11,736 bases of DNA. Origin: an uncultured Clostridium sp. (GTDB lineage Bacteria > Bacillota_I > Bacilli_A > RF39 > UBA660). Below the pieces are notes generated by a model. It ran no database searches and had not been told where the DNA came from. It worked only from the letters and a program-made list of their open reading frames with translations. Each line of letters begins with the position of its first letter. Position 1 is the first letter of the stretch. The position numbers and the translations under genes are program-made. The DNA lies in NCBI GenBank assembly GCA_905199855.1, contig CAJKHY010000028.1:1-11736 (forward strand), in the 5' to 3' direction. This document shows positions 1-7,642 of this stretch, in pieces.

Positions 1-357
<357 letters not shown>

Positions 358-396
358 ATATTTTAAATATATATGATTTGATTGGACCACATTATC

Positions 397-413
397 TAGT
401 TTTGAAAGAACTA
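397..413 (+). other. Small inverted repeat in the 23S-5S spacer
   Basis: The spacer between 23S and 5S rRNA is ~90 bases and AT-rich. It contains a short hairpin, TAGTT (397-401) and AACTA (409-413), around a 7-base loop. Similar TAGTTTTGAAAGAAC-like segments occur in rRNA spacers of Bacilli as I remember them, so this may be a processing or antitermination-related element. The stem is only five AT-rich base pairs, so the call is weak. No tRNA gene lies in this spacer. Confidence 0.3.
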
Positions 414-446
414 TAAGAAAATAAATATATTAATTTTGTTAAAAAT

Positions 447-556
447 TTTATTCGTGATTTTTGCGAAGTGGTTCACCTGTTCCCATCTCGAACACAGAAG
501 TTAAGCACTTCAGCGCCGACGATAGTGTAAGCTAAAATAGGACGTTGCGGATAAAT
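447..556 (+). rRNA. rrf: 5S ribosomal RNA, short form
   Basis: The core 5S signature is present: CCCAT at 482-486, GAACACAGAAGTTAAGC ending at 506, and AGGACGTTGC at 540-549. The ends were placed by pairing TTTATTCGT (447-455) with GCGGATAAA (547-555) as helix I, with two G-U pairs. The molecule is ~109 bases, shorter than the usual ~116. The missing bases are in the helix IV / loop D arm (about 522-538). Shortened 5S RNAs are known from Mollicutes. A run of ten T bases (556-565) follows helix I directly and may end the rRNA transcript, but no separate hairpin precedes it. Confidence 0.93.
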
Positions 557-687
557 TTTTTTTTTGCTTTAAAATAACTAACCAACAAATTATTAAATAC
601 ATAATAATAAATGTAAAACATTCAATTACTAAAAACATAAACTAATCAAGTTTTTCTAATTTATTTTTAAAATATTCTTTTAATTAA

Positions 688-716
688 TTTACTTATTAAA
701 CAATATTTGATATAAT
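688..716 (+). promoter_or_regulatory. Sigma-A-type promoter for miaB
   Basis: TATAAT at 711-716 is preceded by TG one base upstream (708-709), giving an extended -10. TTTACT at 688-693 is a 4-of-6 match to the -35 hexamer with a 17-base spacer. A GAGGT Shine-Dalgarno site at 750-754 lies 6 bases before the miaB ATG. The rest of 566-760 is AT-rich with no gene or clear structure. Confidence 0.75.
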
Positions 717-760
717 ACCAAAAGAAACAAAGAAGTATTATAAAGAAATGAGGTAATATT

Positions 761-2194
761 ATGAACGGCGTAATGAACACACCAAATTACAAAGAAGCAA
801 AGATAAGAACAAAAAAAGAAGTTAAAATATTATATGATAAGTATCAAGTTAATGAAGATATAAAAAAGTATTTTAAAGGTAAATTATATTATATAGAAAC
901 ATATGGTTGCCAAATGAATGTCCATGACAGTGAAAACATCAAAGCCATCTTAGAAGAAATAGGTTTTATCGAAACAAATGACATGTATACAAGCGATCTA
1001 ATCATACTAAACACATGTGCCATAAGAGAAAATGCTCACAACAAAGTATTTGGCATGCTAGGACGCATTAAACATTTAAAAGAGACAAAAAAAGATATTA
1101 TAACCTGCTTATGTGGTTGCATGGCCCAAGAAGAAAGCGTTGTTAGTGAACTAAAAAATAAATATAAATGGGTAGATATAATCTTTGGAACACACAATAT
1201 CTATGAATTACCAAACCTATTATCAAACATAACACAAACCCGCACCCAAAATATTAATGTTTATAGTATAGAAGGAGATATTGTCGAAAATCTCCCTGTT
1301 AAAAGAGATTCTAAATATAAAGCTTGGGTTAACATCATGTATGGCTGTGATAAGTTTTGCACATATTGTATAGTACCTTTCACCCGTGGCTGTCAAAGAA
1401 GTAGATTACCAAAAGATATCTTAAATGAAGTAGAAAACTTAAAAAAAGAAGGTTACCTAGAGATAACCTTACTAGGCCAAAACGTTAATGCATATGGCAA
1501 AGACTTAAACATTGACTATAATATGGCATCATTACTTGAAGATGTAGCTAAGACTAACATTCCAAGAATACGTTTTGTTACTAGTCATCCATGGGATTTC
1601 ACTGATGAAATGATTGATATAATTACCAAATATGATAACATCATGCCATATATCCATCTACCTATTCAATCAGGAAGCAATAAAATACTTAAACTAATGG
1701 GAAGAAGATATACCAAAGAAGAATATATCACCCTTTTCAATAAAATCAAAGAAAAAATACCAAATGCATCTATCACCACAGATATTATTGTAGGATTTCC
1801 TAAAGAAACCGAAGAAGATTTTAAAGAAACCCTAGAGATTGTCAACAAATTAAAATATGACTTAGCATATACCTTCATTTTCTCCAAAAGAGAAGGCACT
1901 GCCGCGTCCAAATTAGAAGACAACACATCATTAGAAGAAAAAGAAGAAAGATTACAAAGATTAAATGAATTAATAAACAAATACGCCAAAGAAAACAACT
2001 TAAAATATCTAAATAAAGAAACCAAAGTACTTTTAGAAGAGCCAAGCAAAAAAGAAGGCTTTCTAAGTGGCTATACTGACACCATGAAATTAGTCAACGT
2101 CAAAGCTTCAAAAGAATATCTAGGCAAAATTGTTAAAGTCAAAATAACCGATGCAAAAACATGGAGTCTTGATGGAGAAATAATTAATGAATAA
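761..2194 (+). CDS. miaB: tRNA-2-methylthio-N6-dimethylallyladenosine synthase
   Basis: MiaB is a radical-SAM methylthiotransferase. It adds a methylthio group to N6-isopentenyl-adenosine at tRNA position 37, next to the anticodon, in the cytoplasm. The 477-residue protein has the family's three parts. The N-terminal MTTase domain (about 40-160) carries cluster cysteines C50 (ETYGCQMN), C86 (NTCAIRENA) and C120 (CGCMAQ). The radical-SAM core (about 185-400) has CxxxCxxC at C196, C200 and C203 (YGCDKFCTYC). A TRAM domain occupies about 410-475. The NTCAIRENA signature separates it from RimO and MtaB. Length is close to Bacillus YmcB (~509). The ATG start follows GAGGT by 6 bases. Its last 8 bases overlap the next gene, a YlbF/YmcA-family gene, which repeats the ymcB-ymcA pair of Bacillus. 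Confidence 0.96.
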   Translation: MNGVMNTPNYKEAKIRTKKEVKILYDKYQVNEDIKKYFKGKLYYIETYGCQMNVHDSENIKAILEEIGFIETNDMYTSDLIILNTCAIRENAHNKVFGMLGRIKHLKETKKDIITCLCGCMAQEESVVSELKNKYKWVDIIFGTHNIYELPNLLSNITQTRTQNINVYSIEGDIVENLPVKRDSKYKAWVNIMYGCDKFCTYCIVPFTRGCQRSRLPKDILNEVENLKKEGYLEITLLGQNVNAYGKDLNIDYNMASLLEDVAKTNIPRIRFVTSHPWDFTDEMIDIITKYDNIMPYIHLPIQSGSNKILKLMGRRYTKEEYITLFNKIKEKIPNASITTDIIVGFPKETEEDFKETLEIVNKLKYDLAYTFIFSKREGTAASKLEDNTSLEEKEERLQRLNELINKYAKENNLKYLNKETKVLLEEPSKKEGFLSGYTDTMKLVNVKASKEYLGKIVKVKITDAKTWSLDGEIINE

Positions 2195-2525
2195 TAAAAT
2201 TGAAGAACTTTTTAACACCATTGAAAATACCAAAGAATACATTGAGTATAATGAAATAAAAGAACTGCTCATTAATGATAAAGAAATAATGAACCTCATA
2301 AAAGAAATAAAAAAATTACAAAAAAAAGCGACCTATGAAGAAGCATCACATCAAACCAGCTATCATGAAACAGATAAACTCATTCAAGAAAAAATAGATA
2401 ACCTAAATAGTTATCCACTTTATCATGAATTTATCACAAAAAAAGAAAATCTAAATGATATGTTAGCATTTGTAACCAATATTATTAACAAATACCTAGA
2501 AGATATTATCAACAAAACAAACTAA
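2187..2525 (+). CDS. ymcA: YlbF/YmcA-family protein (RicA-like)
   Basis: A small, highly charged helical protein of 112 residues that fits the Com_YlbF family by composition and position. It starts inside miaB (ATG at 2187 within an 8-base overlap) after GGAG at 2174-2177, so translation is probably coupled. In Bacillus subtilis the gene after ymcB is ymcA (ricA). Its product joins YlbF and YaaT in a complex that steers RNase Y cleavage of certain operon mRNAs. Residues 1-100 look like a helical bundle with heptad-like Leu/Ile spacing. It is shorter than B. subtilis YmcA (~143) and contains no cysteine, whereas the Bacillus complex binds iron-sulfur clusters. It could instead be closer to YlbF; family membership is surer than the symbol. 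Confidence 0.75.
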   Translation: MNNKIEELFNTIENTKEYIEYNEIKELLINDKEIMNLIKEIKKLQKKATYEEASHQTSYHETDKLIQEKIDNLNSYPLYHEFITKKENLNDMLAFVTNIINKYLEDIINKTN

Positions 2526-2560
2526 AAAGGAACTAAAATTACTTATAAAGTTCCTTTTTT
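2524..2560. terminator. Bidirectional hairpin terminator between convergent genes
   Basis: AAAAAGGAACT (2524-2534) pairs perfectly with AGTTCCTTTTT (2549-2559) around a 14-base loop. The T run ends the plus-strand miaB operon. On the other strand the A run reads as T and ends the yidD-lipoprotein operon. The loop contains the minus-strand stop codon (2539-2541), so one arm lies inside the lipoprotein coding sequence. Confidence 0.85.
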
Positions 2561-3396
2561 ATTAAATCAATATTATCATTCATAATAGAAATATAATTCT
2601 CATTTGAATTAGTAACCCCACCATCAACAGTACGCATCGCATTCAAATGCACAAGTTCAGCCTTAGTCGTATCTAGTATACTCTTAACCGTTTCATTTGT
2701 GTTCTCATCCTTAGTATAAATATATTTAATCTTTCCGCTTTTAATAAGCCTCTTAGTATCCTCAATATCCTTATTAGTCAAATTATCCGTTTCTTCCAAA
2801 GAAATAACATTTAAATTATATTTTTCTAAAAACTTAAACAAATCATTATCCACAATAATGGTATTATAATTACTCTCATTAACCGCGGTCTTAATCGAAG
2901 CATCAAGTGTTGACAACTTCATTTTCAAATCCTCATATTTCTCATCAATTTCCTTAAGTAGATAAGGATTAGTAATATACTCATATAAACCAGTCTTAAC
3001 ATTTTGAGCCATCATCAAATAATTATAAGGATTTAACCATAACTCCTCAATTTCATGCTCATATTCCATTCCAAGTGCCACATCAATAATCTTTAATCTC
3101 TTATTCTTATTAATCATCTTAACAGCATAATCCCTATCAACATCCAAACTATTAAATACCAGTAAAGCAGACTTACTATAATCAGTAATCTGCTTATCCG
3201 TAAGTTTATACTCATCAACATTCACATTATTAGGATAAATACTGTAAATCTTAGCATTATCCCCATATAAATAATCAACAATATATCTCAAAGGATAAAC
3301 TCCCGTATAAATATCAATATCCTCCATCGAATCCCTTTTTAAACAACCAGTCATCATTAAAACTGATAAGACTAGTAACAATAATTTTCTCTTCAT
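2539..3396 (-). CDS. ZnuA-like (cluster 9) solute-binding lipoprotein with substituted metal ligands
   Basis: A 285-residue membrane-anchored extracellular protein. Residues 1-18 form a lipoprotein signal (basic MKRK, hydrophobic stretch, MMTGC with acylated C18). The rest follows the fold order of zinc/manganese ABC-transporter binding proteins: YPLRYIV near 34-40, an equivalent of the PHxYEPT loop at 59-66, a WLNP motif at 120-123, LFKFLEKY at 186-193, and a closing NYISIMNDNI-like segment near 267-276. By my alignment the four usual metal ligands (His, His, His, Asp) are D61, E118, N184 and N252. Only two histidines are present (H114, H250), neither at a ligand position. No permease or ATPase gene is nearby. 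Its AGGG Shine-Dalgarno site touches the yidD stop codon, so it is coupled to yidD. Family is fairly sure; zinc uptake is doubtful. Confidence 0.75.
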   Translation of the reverse strand: MKRKLLLLVLSVLMMTGCLKRDSMEDIDIYTGVYPLRYIVDYLYGDNAKIYSIYPNNVNVDEYKLTDKQITDYSKSALLVFNSLDVDRDYAVKMINKNKRLKIIDVALGMEYEHEIEELWLNPYNYLMMAQNVKTGLYEYITNPYLLKEIDEKYEDLKMKLSTLDASIKTAVNESNYNTIIVDNDLFKFLEKYNLNVISLEETDNLTNKDIEDTKRLIKSGKIKYIYTKDENTNETVKSILDTTKAELVHLNAMRTVDGGVTNSNENYISIMNDNIDLIKKELYK

Positions 3397-3404
3397 AACA
3401 CCCT

Positions 3405-3620
3405 TTATCCTTTCCTTATAACAGGATCATATCCATAAGTCCCATGTGGCCTACATCTTAATAACCTCTTCATACCAAGCCAAATTCCCTTAATCACCCC
3501 ATACTCATCAATTGCTAAAATCATATAGTTTGAACAACTTGGAATATGCCTACAATAATCATGGCACCTAAGAGGCAACCCTTGATAAATCCTAATCATC
3601 TTAATTAAAATCTTTTTCAT
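3405..3620 (-). CDS. yidD: Membrane protein insertion efficiency factor YidD
   Basis: YidD is a small inner-face membrane-associated protein that helps the YidC insertase. The 71-residue product has the full signature: N-terminal amphipathic MKKILIKMIRIYQ, then CRHIPSCSNYMILAIDEYG, then KGIWLGMKRLLRCRPHGTYGYDPV. Cysteines of the CRxxPxC motif and the later LLRC cysteine are all present. The start at 3618-3620 was chosen because family members begin with MKKxLIxxIRxYQ. It has no clear Shine-Dalgarno site. A second in-frame ATG at 3687-3689 has GGTGG five bases upstream and would add a hydrophobic 23-residue extension, so the start is not certain. It is followed after 8 bases by the ZnuA-like lipoprotein gene. 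Confidence 0.92.
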   Translation of the reverse strand: MKKILIKMIRIYQGLPLRCHDYCRHIPSCSNYMILAIDEYGVIKGIWLGMKRLLRCRPHGTYGYDPVIRKG

Positions 3621-3634
3621 ATAATCACATAAAT

Positions 3635-3663
3635 ATTTTAACTTATTTTTTCTCTTTTGTAAA
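3635..3663 (-). promoter_or_regulatory. Candidate promoter for yidD operon
   Basis: On the minus strand, TTTACA (complement of 3658-3663) is 17 bases before TAAAAT (complement of 3635-3640). The spacing is ideal and both hexamers are good matches. A start point about 7 bases downstream would leave a leader of under 10 bases before the yidD ATG, fitting the missing Shine-Dalgarno site. If the upstream ATG at 3687-3689 is the true start, this match is accidental. Confidence 0.45.
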
Positions 3664-3706
3664 TACCAACAGACGAAAAAAAATTCCATCAAAACCACCA
3701 TTTTAA

Positions 3707-3715
3707 TGATATAAT
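3707..3715 (+). promoter_or_regulatory. Extended -10 promoter for the AddB-like gene
   Basis: TGATATAAT is a perfect extended -10 element lying ~27 bases before the chosen start codon. No good -35 hexamer is found at the usual distance, which extended -10 promoters tolerate. It is identical to the -10 element of miaB. Confidence 0.6.
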
Positions 3716-3730
3716 TAATTAAGAAAGAGT

Positions 3731-3735
3731 AGGTG
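3731..3735 (+). promoter_or_regulatory. Shine-Dalgarno site deciding the AddB-like start
   Basis: AGGTG lies 6 bases before the ATG at 3742. A GTG codon at 3733 is in frame but sits inside this ribosome binding site, so the ATG is the better start. Confidence 0.65.
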
Positions 3736-3741
3736 CGCGAG

Positions 3742-6141
3742 ATGAACCAAAACATTATCACAAAAAAAACAATATTTGAATACCTAAAAGATAACTCTCT
3801 AATAATTACCAAAGAAGAAAATAAAGAATATCTATTGAATGAAATAAACCACCACATCAAAAACAAATTATCCCTAAAATTCATGACCAAAGAAGAATTT
3901 ATAAAACACTTATTCTTCGACTATGATGATGAAACAATCATTTACCTAATGAATAAATACAACTTCAAATATGACATCGCCAAAATGTATTTAAAAAACC
4001 TTTATTATTTATCTTACATAGAAAAAAATATAGATAACCAAAAACTCCAAGAACTAAAAAACATCAAAGAAGACCTTACCAATAACAACAAACTACATAT
4101 CGATTCATTATTTCAAACATATATCCAAGATAAAAATATTATCATATATGATTATCCTATTGATAAGGAACTAAATTACATAGCCTCATCATATCACGCC
4201 ACTATAGTAAACCAACAATATCTTCCCAAAATTCATCACATTCACAAATTCCCTACAGTTAATGAAGAAATATCCTATATCTGTGAACAAATAAGAACTC
4301 TCATAGACAATAATATTGATATAAATAACATTTATCTAATATTACCAAACGATTACCAGACAACAGCCTTAACAACATTTAAATTATATAATATCCCAAT
4401 AAACCTACCATCAACAAATAAAATGTCATCCTATTCCATAGTCAAAGACTTCCTAAAAGCCCTAAAACAAAATAAAGATATAACCTCATCCCTACAATTA
4501 ATTCAAAATAACTACAACCTAAAAGAAGAAGAAACCCTAAACATATATAACACCATGATAAATATCATTAACAAAATAAACTTAAATAACATTGAAGACA
4601 TAATCACCATCCTAGAAGAACAACTAAAAACTAAAACTCTAAACTCCAAAAAATTAAAAAATGCCATCAACATCACCACTCTAAACAACACATTCAAAGA
4701 CACAGATTACATCTTCATTTTAGGTTTTAACAGCAACAATTATCCAAGTATCACTAAAGATATTGACTATCTTCCAGACACATTAAAAGAAGAAATAGGA
4801 CTAACCACAAGCTATGAATACAACAAAATAAATAAAACCCATCTCATTAACAAACTAAATGAGATAAATCACCTCAACCTTTCATACTCCTATAAAAACA
4901 ACCAAATAAACTACTTCAAATCTCCTTTAGAAGAAGAATTACAAATGATACCAATTACTACCCATGAATTAAAATACACTTATTCCAACCTATACAACAA
5001 AATCTCCTTAGCCTCAAAATTAGATGACTACTATAGCTACAAAATAAAAGATAACTCCCTAGACACACTATATAACACATATCCTAATATTCCTTACCTT
5101 ACTTATGATAACACCTATCATACCATTGACAAAACATCCCTTTATTCATACCTCCATAACAAACTATATCTATCATATTCATCTCTAAATAACTATTATA
5201 AATGCTCGTTCCGTTACTACATAGAAAACATTCTAAAATTATCAAGTAAAGAAAAAAACTTTGACCTATACATTGGCAATCTATTCCATTACATCCTCTC
5301 AATCTGCTTCCAAGATGACTTTGATTACGATAAAACATTTGAAACCTACATAAATACCCATGACCCCCTCACTAAAAAAGAACATGTCTTTATCAGCAAA
5401 CTAAAACAAGAATTACTTTATATAATCAACTACATAAAAGAAAACCTTGACTATACCACCTTTGACAAAATCAATTGCGAAGAAAAAATATCTTTAAACA
5501 TCGAAGATAAAATCAATGTAACTATCACGGGTATCATCGACAAAGTCATGTACAAAGAAGAAAACAACCACACATACCTAGTAGTCATAGACTATAAAAC
5601 AGGCAACCCAGACATTAACCTAAATAACACCATCTATGGCATCAACATGCAACTACCAATGTACCTTTACCTATTGAAAGAAAAAGGGAATCTAAAAGAA
5701 ATTGAAGTATCAGGTTTCTATTACCAAAAAATATTAAACAGTGAATTAAACTTCAAAGAAGGCAAAACCAAAGAAGAACAAAAAAATGAAAACCTTAAAT
5801 TAATAGGATATTCCAATTCAAACCCTGAAATAATAGAAAAATTTGATAAAACATATCAAAACAGTAGAATAATAAAATCCTTAAAACTAACATCAAATGG
5901 TTTTTCCAAACATGCTAAACTCCTTAATACCAATCAAATAGATAAATTAATAGACCTATGCAAAAACAACATAGAAGCATCCATAACTTCCATAGAAAAT
6001 GCTGACTTCAAAATTAATCCTAAAGTAATAAAAGATGAATATATTGGTTGCAAATTTTGTCCTTATAATGACATCTGTTATAAAACATATGCCGATTATG
6101 TTATATTAGAAGAACAAAAAGACTTAGAATTTCTAAACTAA
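3742..6141 (+). CDS. addB: AddB/RexB-like PD-(D/E)XK nuclease, shortened
   Basis: AddB is one subunit of the AddAB (RexAB) helicase-nuclease that resects double-strand breaks for recombination. This 799-residue protein has the C-terminal nuclease domain: GNLFH at 512-516, GIIDK with D600, VIDYKTG with D617 and K619, and the QLPMY motif with Q637. Four iron-sulfur cysteines frame it: C488 (YKCSFRYY) and C770, C773, C779 (GCKFCPYNDIC). A degenerate helicase-like motif, YIFILGFNSNNYP, is near 323-335. Canonical Bacillus AddB is ~1166 residues; the N-terminal half here is shortened and I see no Walker A P-loop. No addA is adjacent, although the two are usually neighbours. The gene appears monocistronic and converges on the next gene, whose stop overlaps its own. 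Codon use is very low in G. Another Cas4/RecB-like nuclease role is possible. Confidence 0.82.
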   Translation: MNQNIITKKTIFEYLKDNSLIITKEENKEYLLNEINHHIKNKLSLKFMTKEEFIKHLFFDYDDETIIYLMNKYNFKYDIAKMYLKNLYYLSYIEKNIDNQKLQELKNIKEDLTNNNKLHIDSLFQTYIQDKNIIIYDYPIDKELNYIASSYHATIVNQQYLPKIHHIHKFPTVNEEISYICEQIRTLIDNNIDINNIYLILPNDYQTTALTTFKLYNIPINLPSTNKMSSYSIVKDFLKALKQNKDITSSLQLIQNNYNLKEEETLNIYNTMINIINKINLNNIEDIITILEEQLKTKTLNSKKLKNAINITTLNNTFKDTDYIFILGFNSNNYPSITKDIDYLPDTLKEEIGLTTSYEYNKINKTHLINKLNEINHLNLSYSYKNNQINYFKSPLEEELQMIPITTHELKYTYSNLYNKISLASKLDDYYSYKIKDNSLDTLYNTYPNIPYLTYDNTYHTIDKTSLYSYLHNKLYLSYSSLNNYYKCSFRYYIENILKLSSKEKNFDLYIGNLFHYILSICFQDDFDYDKTFETYINTHDPLTKKEHVFISKLKQELLYIINYIKENLDYTTFDKINCEEKISLNIEDKINVTITGIIDKVMYKEENNHTYLVVIDYKTGNPDINLNNTIYGINMQLPMYLYLLKEKGNLKEIEVSGFYYQKILNSELNFKEGKTKEEQKNENLKLIGYSNSNPEIIEKFDKTYQNSRIIKSLKLTSNGFSKHAKLLNTNQIDKLIDLCKNNIEASITSIENADFKINPKVIKDEYIGCKFCPYNDICYKTYADYVILEEQKDLEFLN

Positions 6142-6150
6142 GCCTTTTTT
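6116..6150. terminator. Bidirectional terminator spanning overlapping gene ends
   Basis: AAAAAGACTTAG (6116-6127) pairs with CTAAGCCTTTTT (6138-6149) with one A-C mismatch, around a 10-base loop. Both faces carry a T run after the stem on their own strand. The stop codons of the AddB-like gene (6139-6141) and of the minus-strand fusion gene (6138-6140) both fall in the right arm, so the hairpin is coding on both strands. Confidence 0.75.
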
Positions 6151-7583
6151 ATTTCCACTAAATACGGGCTATCCACCTTATCCGTATTATGATATTCAAC
6201 CATCTTATACCCATCTAACCTTAAATCTCTTAAAGCCAAACCCTCCTTAACACCCTCCGCATGAGGATAAACCACGACTAAAATAAACCCCTTATTATTA
6301 AGTAACTTAACCCCATTACAAATACTCTTAATTGTAGAATCACATCTTGTCATAATAGACTTATCACCATTAGGTAAATACCCCAAATTATAAACAATAG
6401 AAGAAATCTTCCCCTTATAATCACATAAAACCTTATCAATATTCTCATGGCTAGCATTGTATAACCTATAATTAGAAACATCATTTTCCTTAAGTAACTT
6501 CAAAGTCCTATCTATCGCACACTCTTGAATATCAAAACCAAACACAAAACCATTTTTAACTAAATTAGCCAAATACAGTGTATCCTTTCCATTTCCCACC
6601 GTAGCATCAACCACGATATCATTCTGCTTAACACCCAAATCCAATATCTGCCTAAACTTATTCAAAATACTACTATTAAATCCTTGATAAGTATGCCTCA
6701 TCTTTAAACACTTATCAATATCATTCAAAACCCCAAACTTCTTAACTAACCAAATTGGTTCAATCAACTCATCCTTATCTGGATCAGAAGTTAATCTATG
6801 AATAACAACATTACTATTTAAAATCTCCAACTGATCACAAGTAATATTAACGTATTCCTCCTTACTTAAAGTCTTAAATTTTTCTTTCTCATACATCTCA
6901 GCAATCTTAGTACCCCTTACAATATTCAACATATGAATCTTAATTCCATCAATATTTAAACTATTCAAATGCCTTACCGTTTCTAACATATCATCCCTTG
7001 TTTCATAAGGAAGCCCATTGATAATATGAACAACAACATTAATCTCTCTTTTTTTTAGTTCAAAAACCATATCATCAAAACATTTCAAATCATGACACCT
7101 ATTAATTAACATTCCTGTCTTCTCATTACTAGACTGCAAACCAAGTTCAACAATCAAAAAAGTCCTCTTATTCAACTCCTCCAAATAAAGAAGCACATCA
7201 CCACTGATAGAATCACTTCTAGTCGCGATAGAAATACCAACCACATCAGGTAAACTAAGAACAGCCTCATACTTTTTCCTTAAAACATCAACACTAGCAT
7301 AAGTATTAGTATTAGCTTGAAAATAAGCAATATATTTACTATTAGGCCACTTCTTACTAATCTTATCCTTAACCTTATTAAATTGAGACACCAAATCATT
7401 TATATCACTACCATAACTCTTACTACCATTCTTACAATAAATACACCCACCATAACCAACCTTACCATCAATATTAGGACAAGTAAAACCCGCATTCAAA
7501 CTAACCTTAAACACTTTACAACCAAACCTAGCCTGTAAATAATTATTCAAAGTATAGTATCTTTTATTATCATTATATAGCAT
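6138..7583 (-). CDS. mnmL/mnmM: MnmL-MnmM type fusion: YtqA-like radical SAM enzyme plus YtqB-like methyltransferase
   Basis: One 481-residue cytoplasmic protein combines two enzymes that are separate neighbours (ytqA, ytqB) in Bacillus. Residues 1 to ~290 are a YhcC/YtqA-family radical-SAM domain with cluster cysteines C35, C47 and C50 (CPNIDG through CIYC) and the typical YFQANTNTYA. Residues ~300-481 are a class I methyltransferase of the YtqB family: VDATVGNGKDT (325-335), GFDIQ (349-353) and NLGYLPNGDKS (399-409). In Gram-positives, YtqA (MnmL) and YtqB (MnmM) are reported to finish the mnm5s2U modification at tRNA position 34; MnmL acts on the carboxymethylaminomethyl group and MnmM methylates the resulting amine. 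A GGTGAT Shine-Dalgarno precedes the start by 7 bases. The fusion fits consecutive steps of one pathway. The family assignment is firm; the exact reaction is inferred. Confidence 0.9.
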   Translation of the reverse strand: MLYNDNKRYYTLNNYLQARFGCKVFKVSLNAGFTCPNIDGKVGYGGCIYCKNGSKSYGSDINDLVSQFNKVKDKISKKWPNSKYIAYFQANTNTYASVDVLRKKYEAVLSLPDVVGISIATRSDSISGDVLLYLEELNKRTFLIVELGLQSSNEKTGMLINRCHDLKCFDDMVFELKKREINVVVHIINGLPYETRDDMLETVRHLNSLNIDGIKIHMLNIVRGTKIAEMYEKEKFKTLSKEEYVNITCDQLEILNSNVVIHRLTSDPDKDELIEPIWLVKKFGVLNDIDKCLKMRHTYQGFNSSILNKFRQILDLGVKQNDIVVDATVGNGKDTLYLANLVKNGFVFGFDIQECAIDRTLKLLKENDVSNYRLYNASHENIDKVLCDYKGKISSIVYNLGYLPNGDKSIMTRCDSTIKSICNGVKLLNNKGFILVVVYPHAEGVKEGLALRDLRLDGYKMVEYHNTDKVDSPYLVEIKKA

Positions 7584-7603
7584 AAATAATCACCACATGT
7601 ATT

Positions 7604-7612
7604 ATTTTACCA
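7604..7612 (-). promoter_or_regulatory. Extended -10 promoter for the MnmL-MnmM fusion
   Basis: On the minus strand TGGTAAAAT forms an extended -10 about 20 bases before the start codon; the -35 region (TTATTA) is weak. The 59-base interval to 7643 also has to serve the divergent MFS-like gene, for which the best -10 is TATTAT at 7600-7605. The two promoters would overlap. Confidence 0.45.
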
Positions 7613-7642
7613 TAAATTCCTCATAATAATAAAGGTGAGTTT

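Noticed and set aside
2846..2854. Exact DnaA-box-like TTATCCACA, with a near match at 2413
   Set aside because: A single consensus box inside a coding sequence is expected by chance in AT-rich DNA; there is no cluster, no AT-rich unwinding region with it and no dnaA or dnaN nearby.
3621..3890. Long N-terminal extension of the yidD frame up to 3890
   Set aside because: It overlaps the start of the AddB-like gene on the other strand, and YidD proteins begin near MKKxLI. Only the alternative ATG at 3687-3689 is kept as a possibility.
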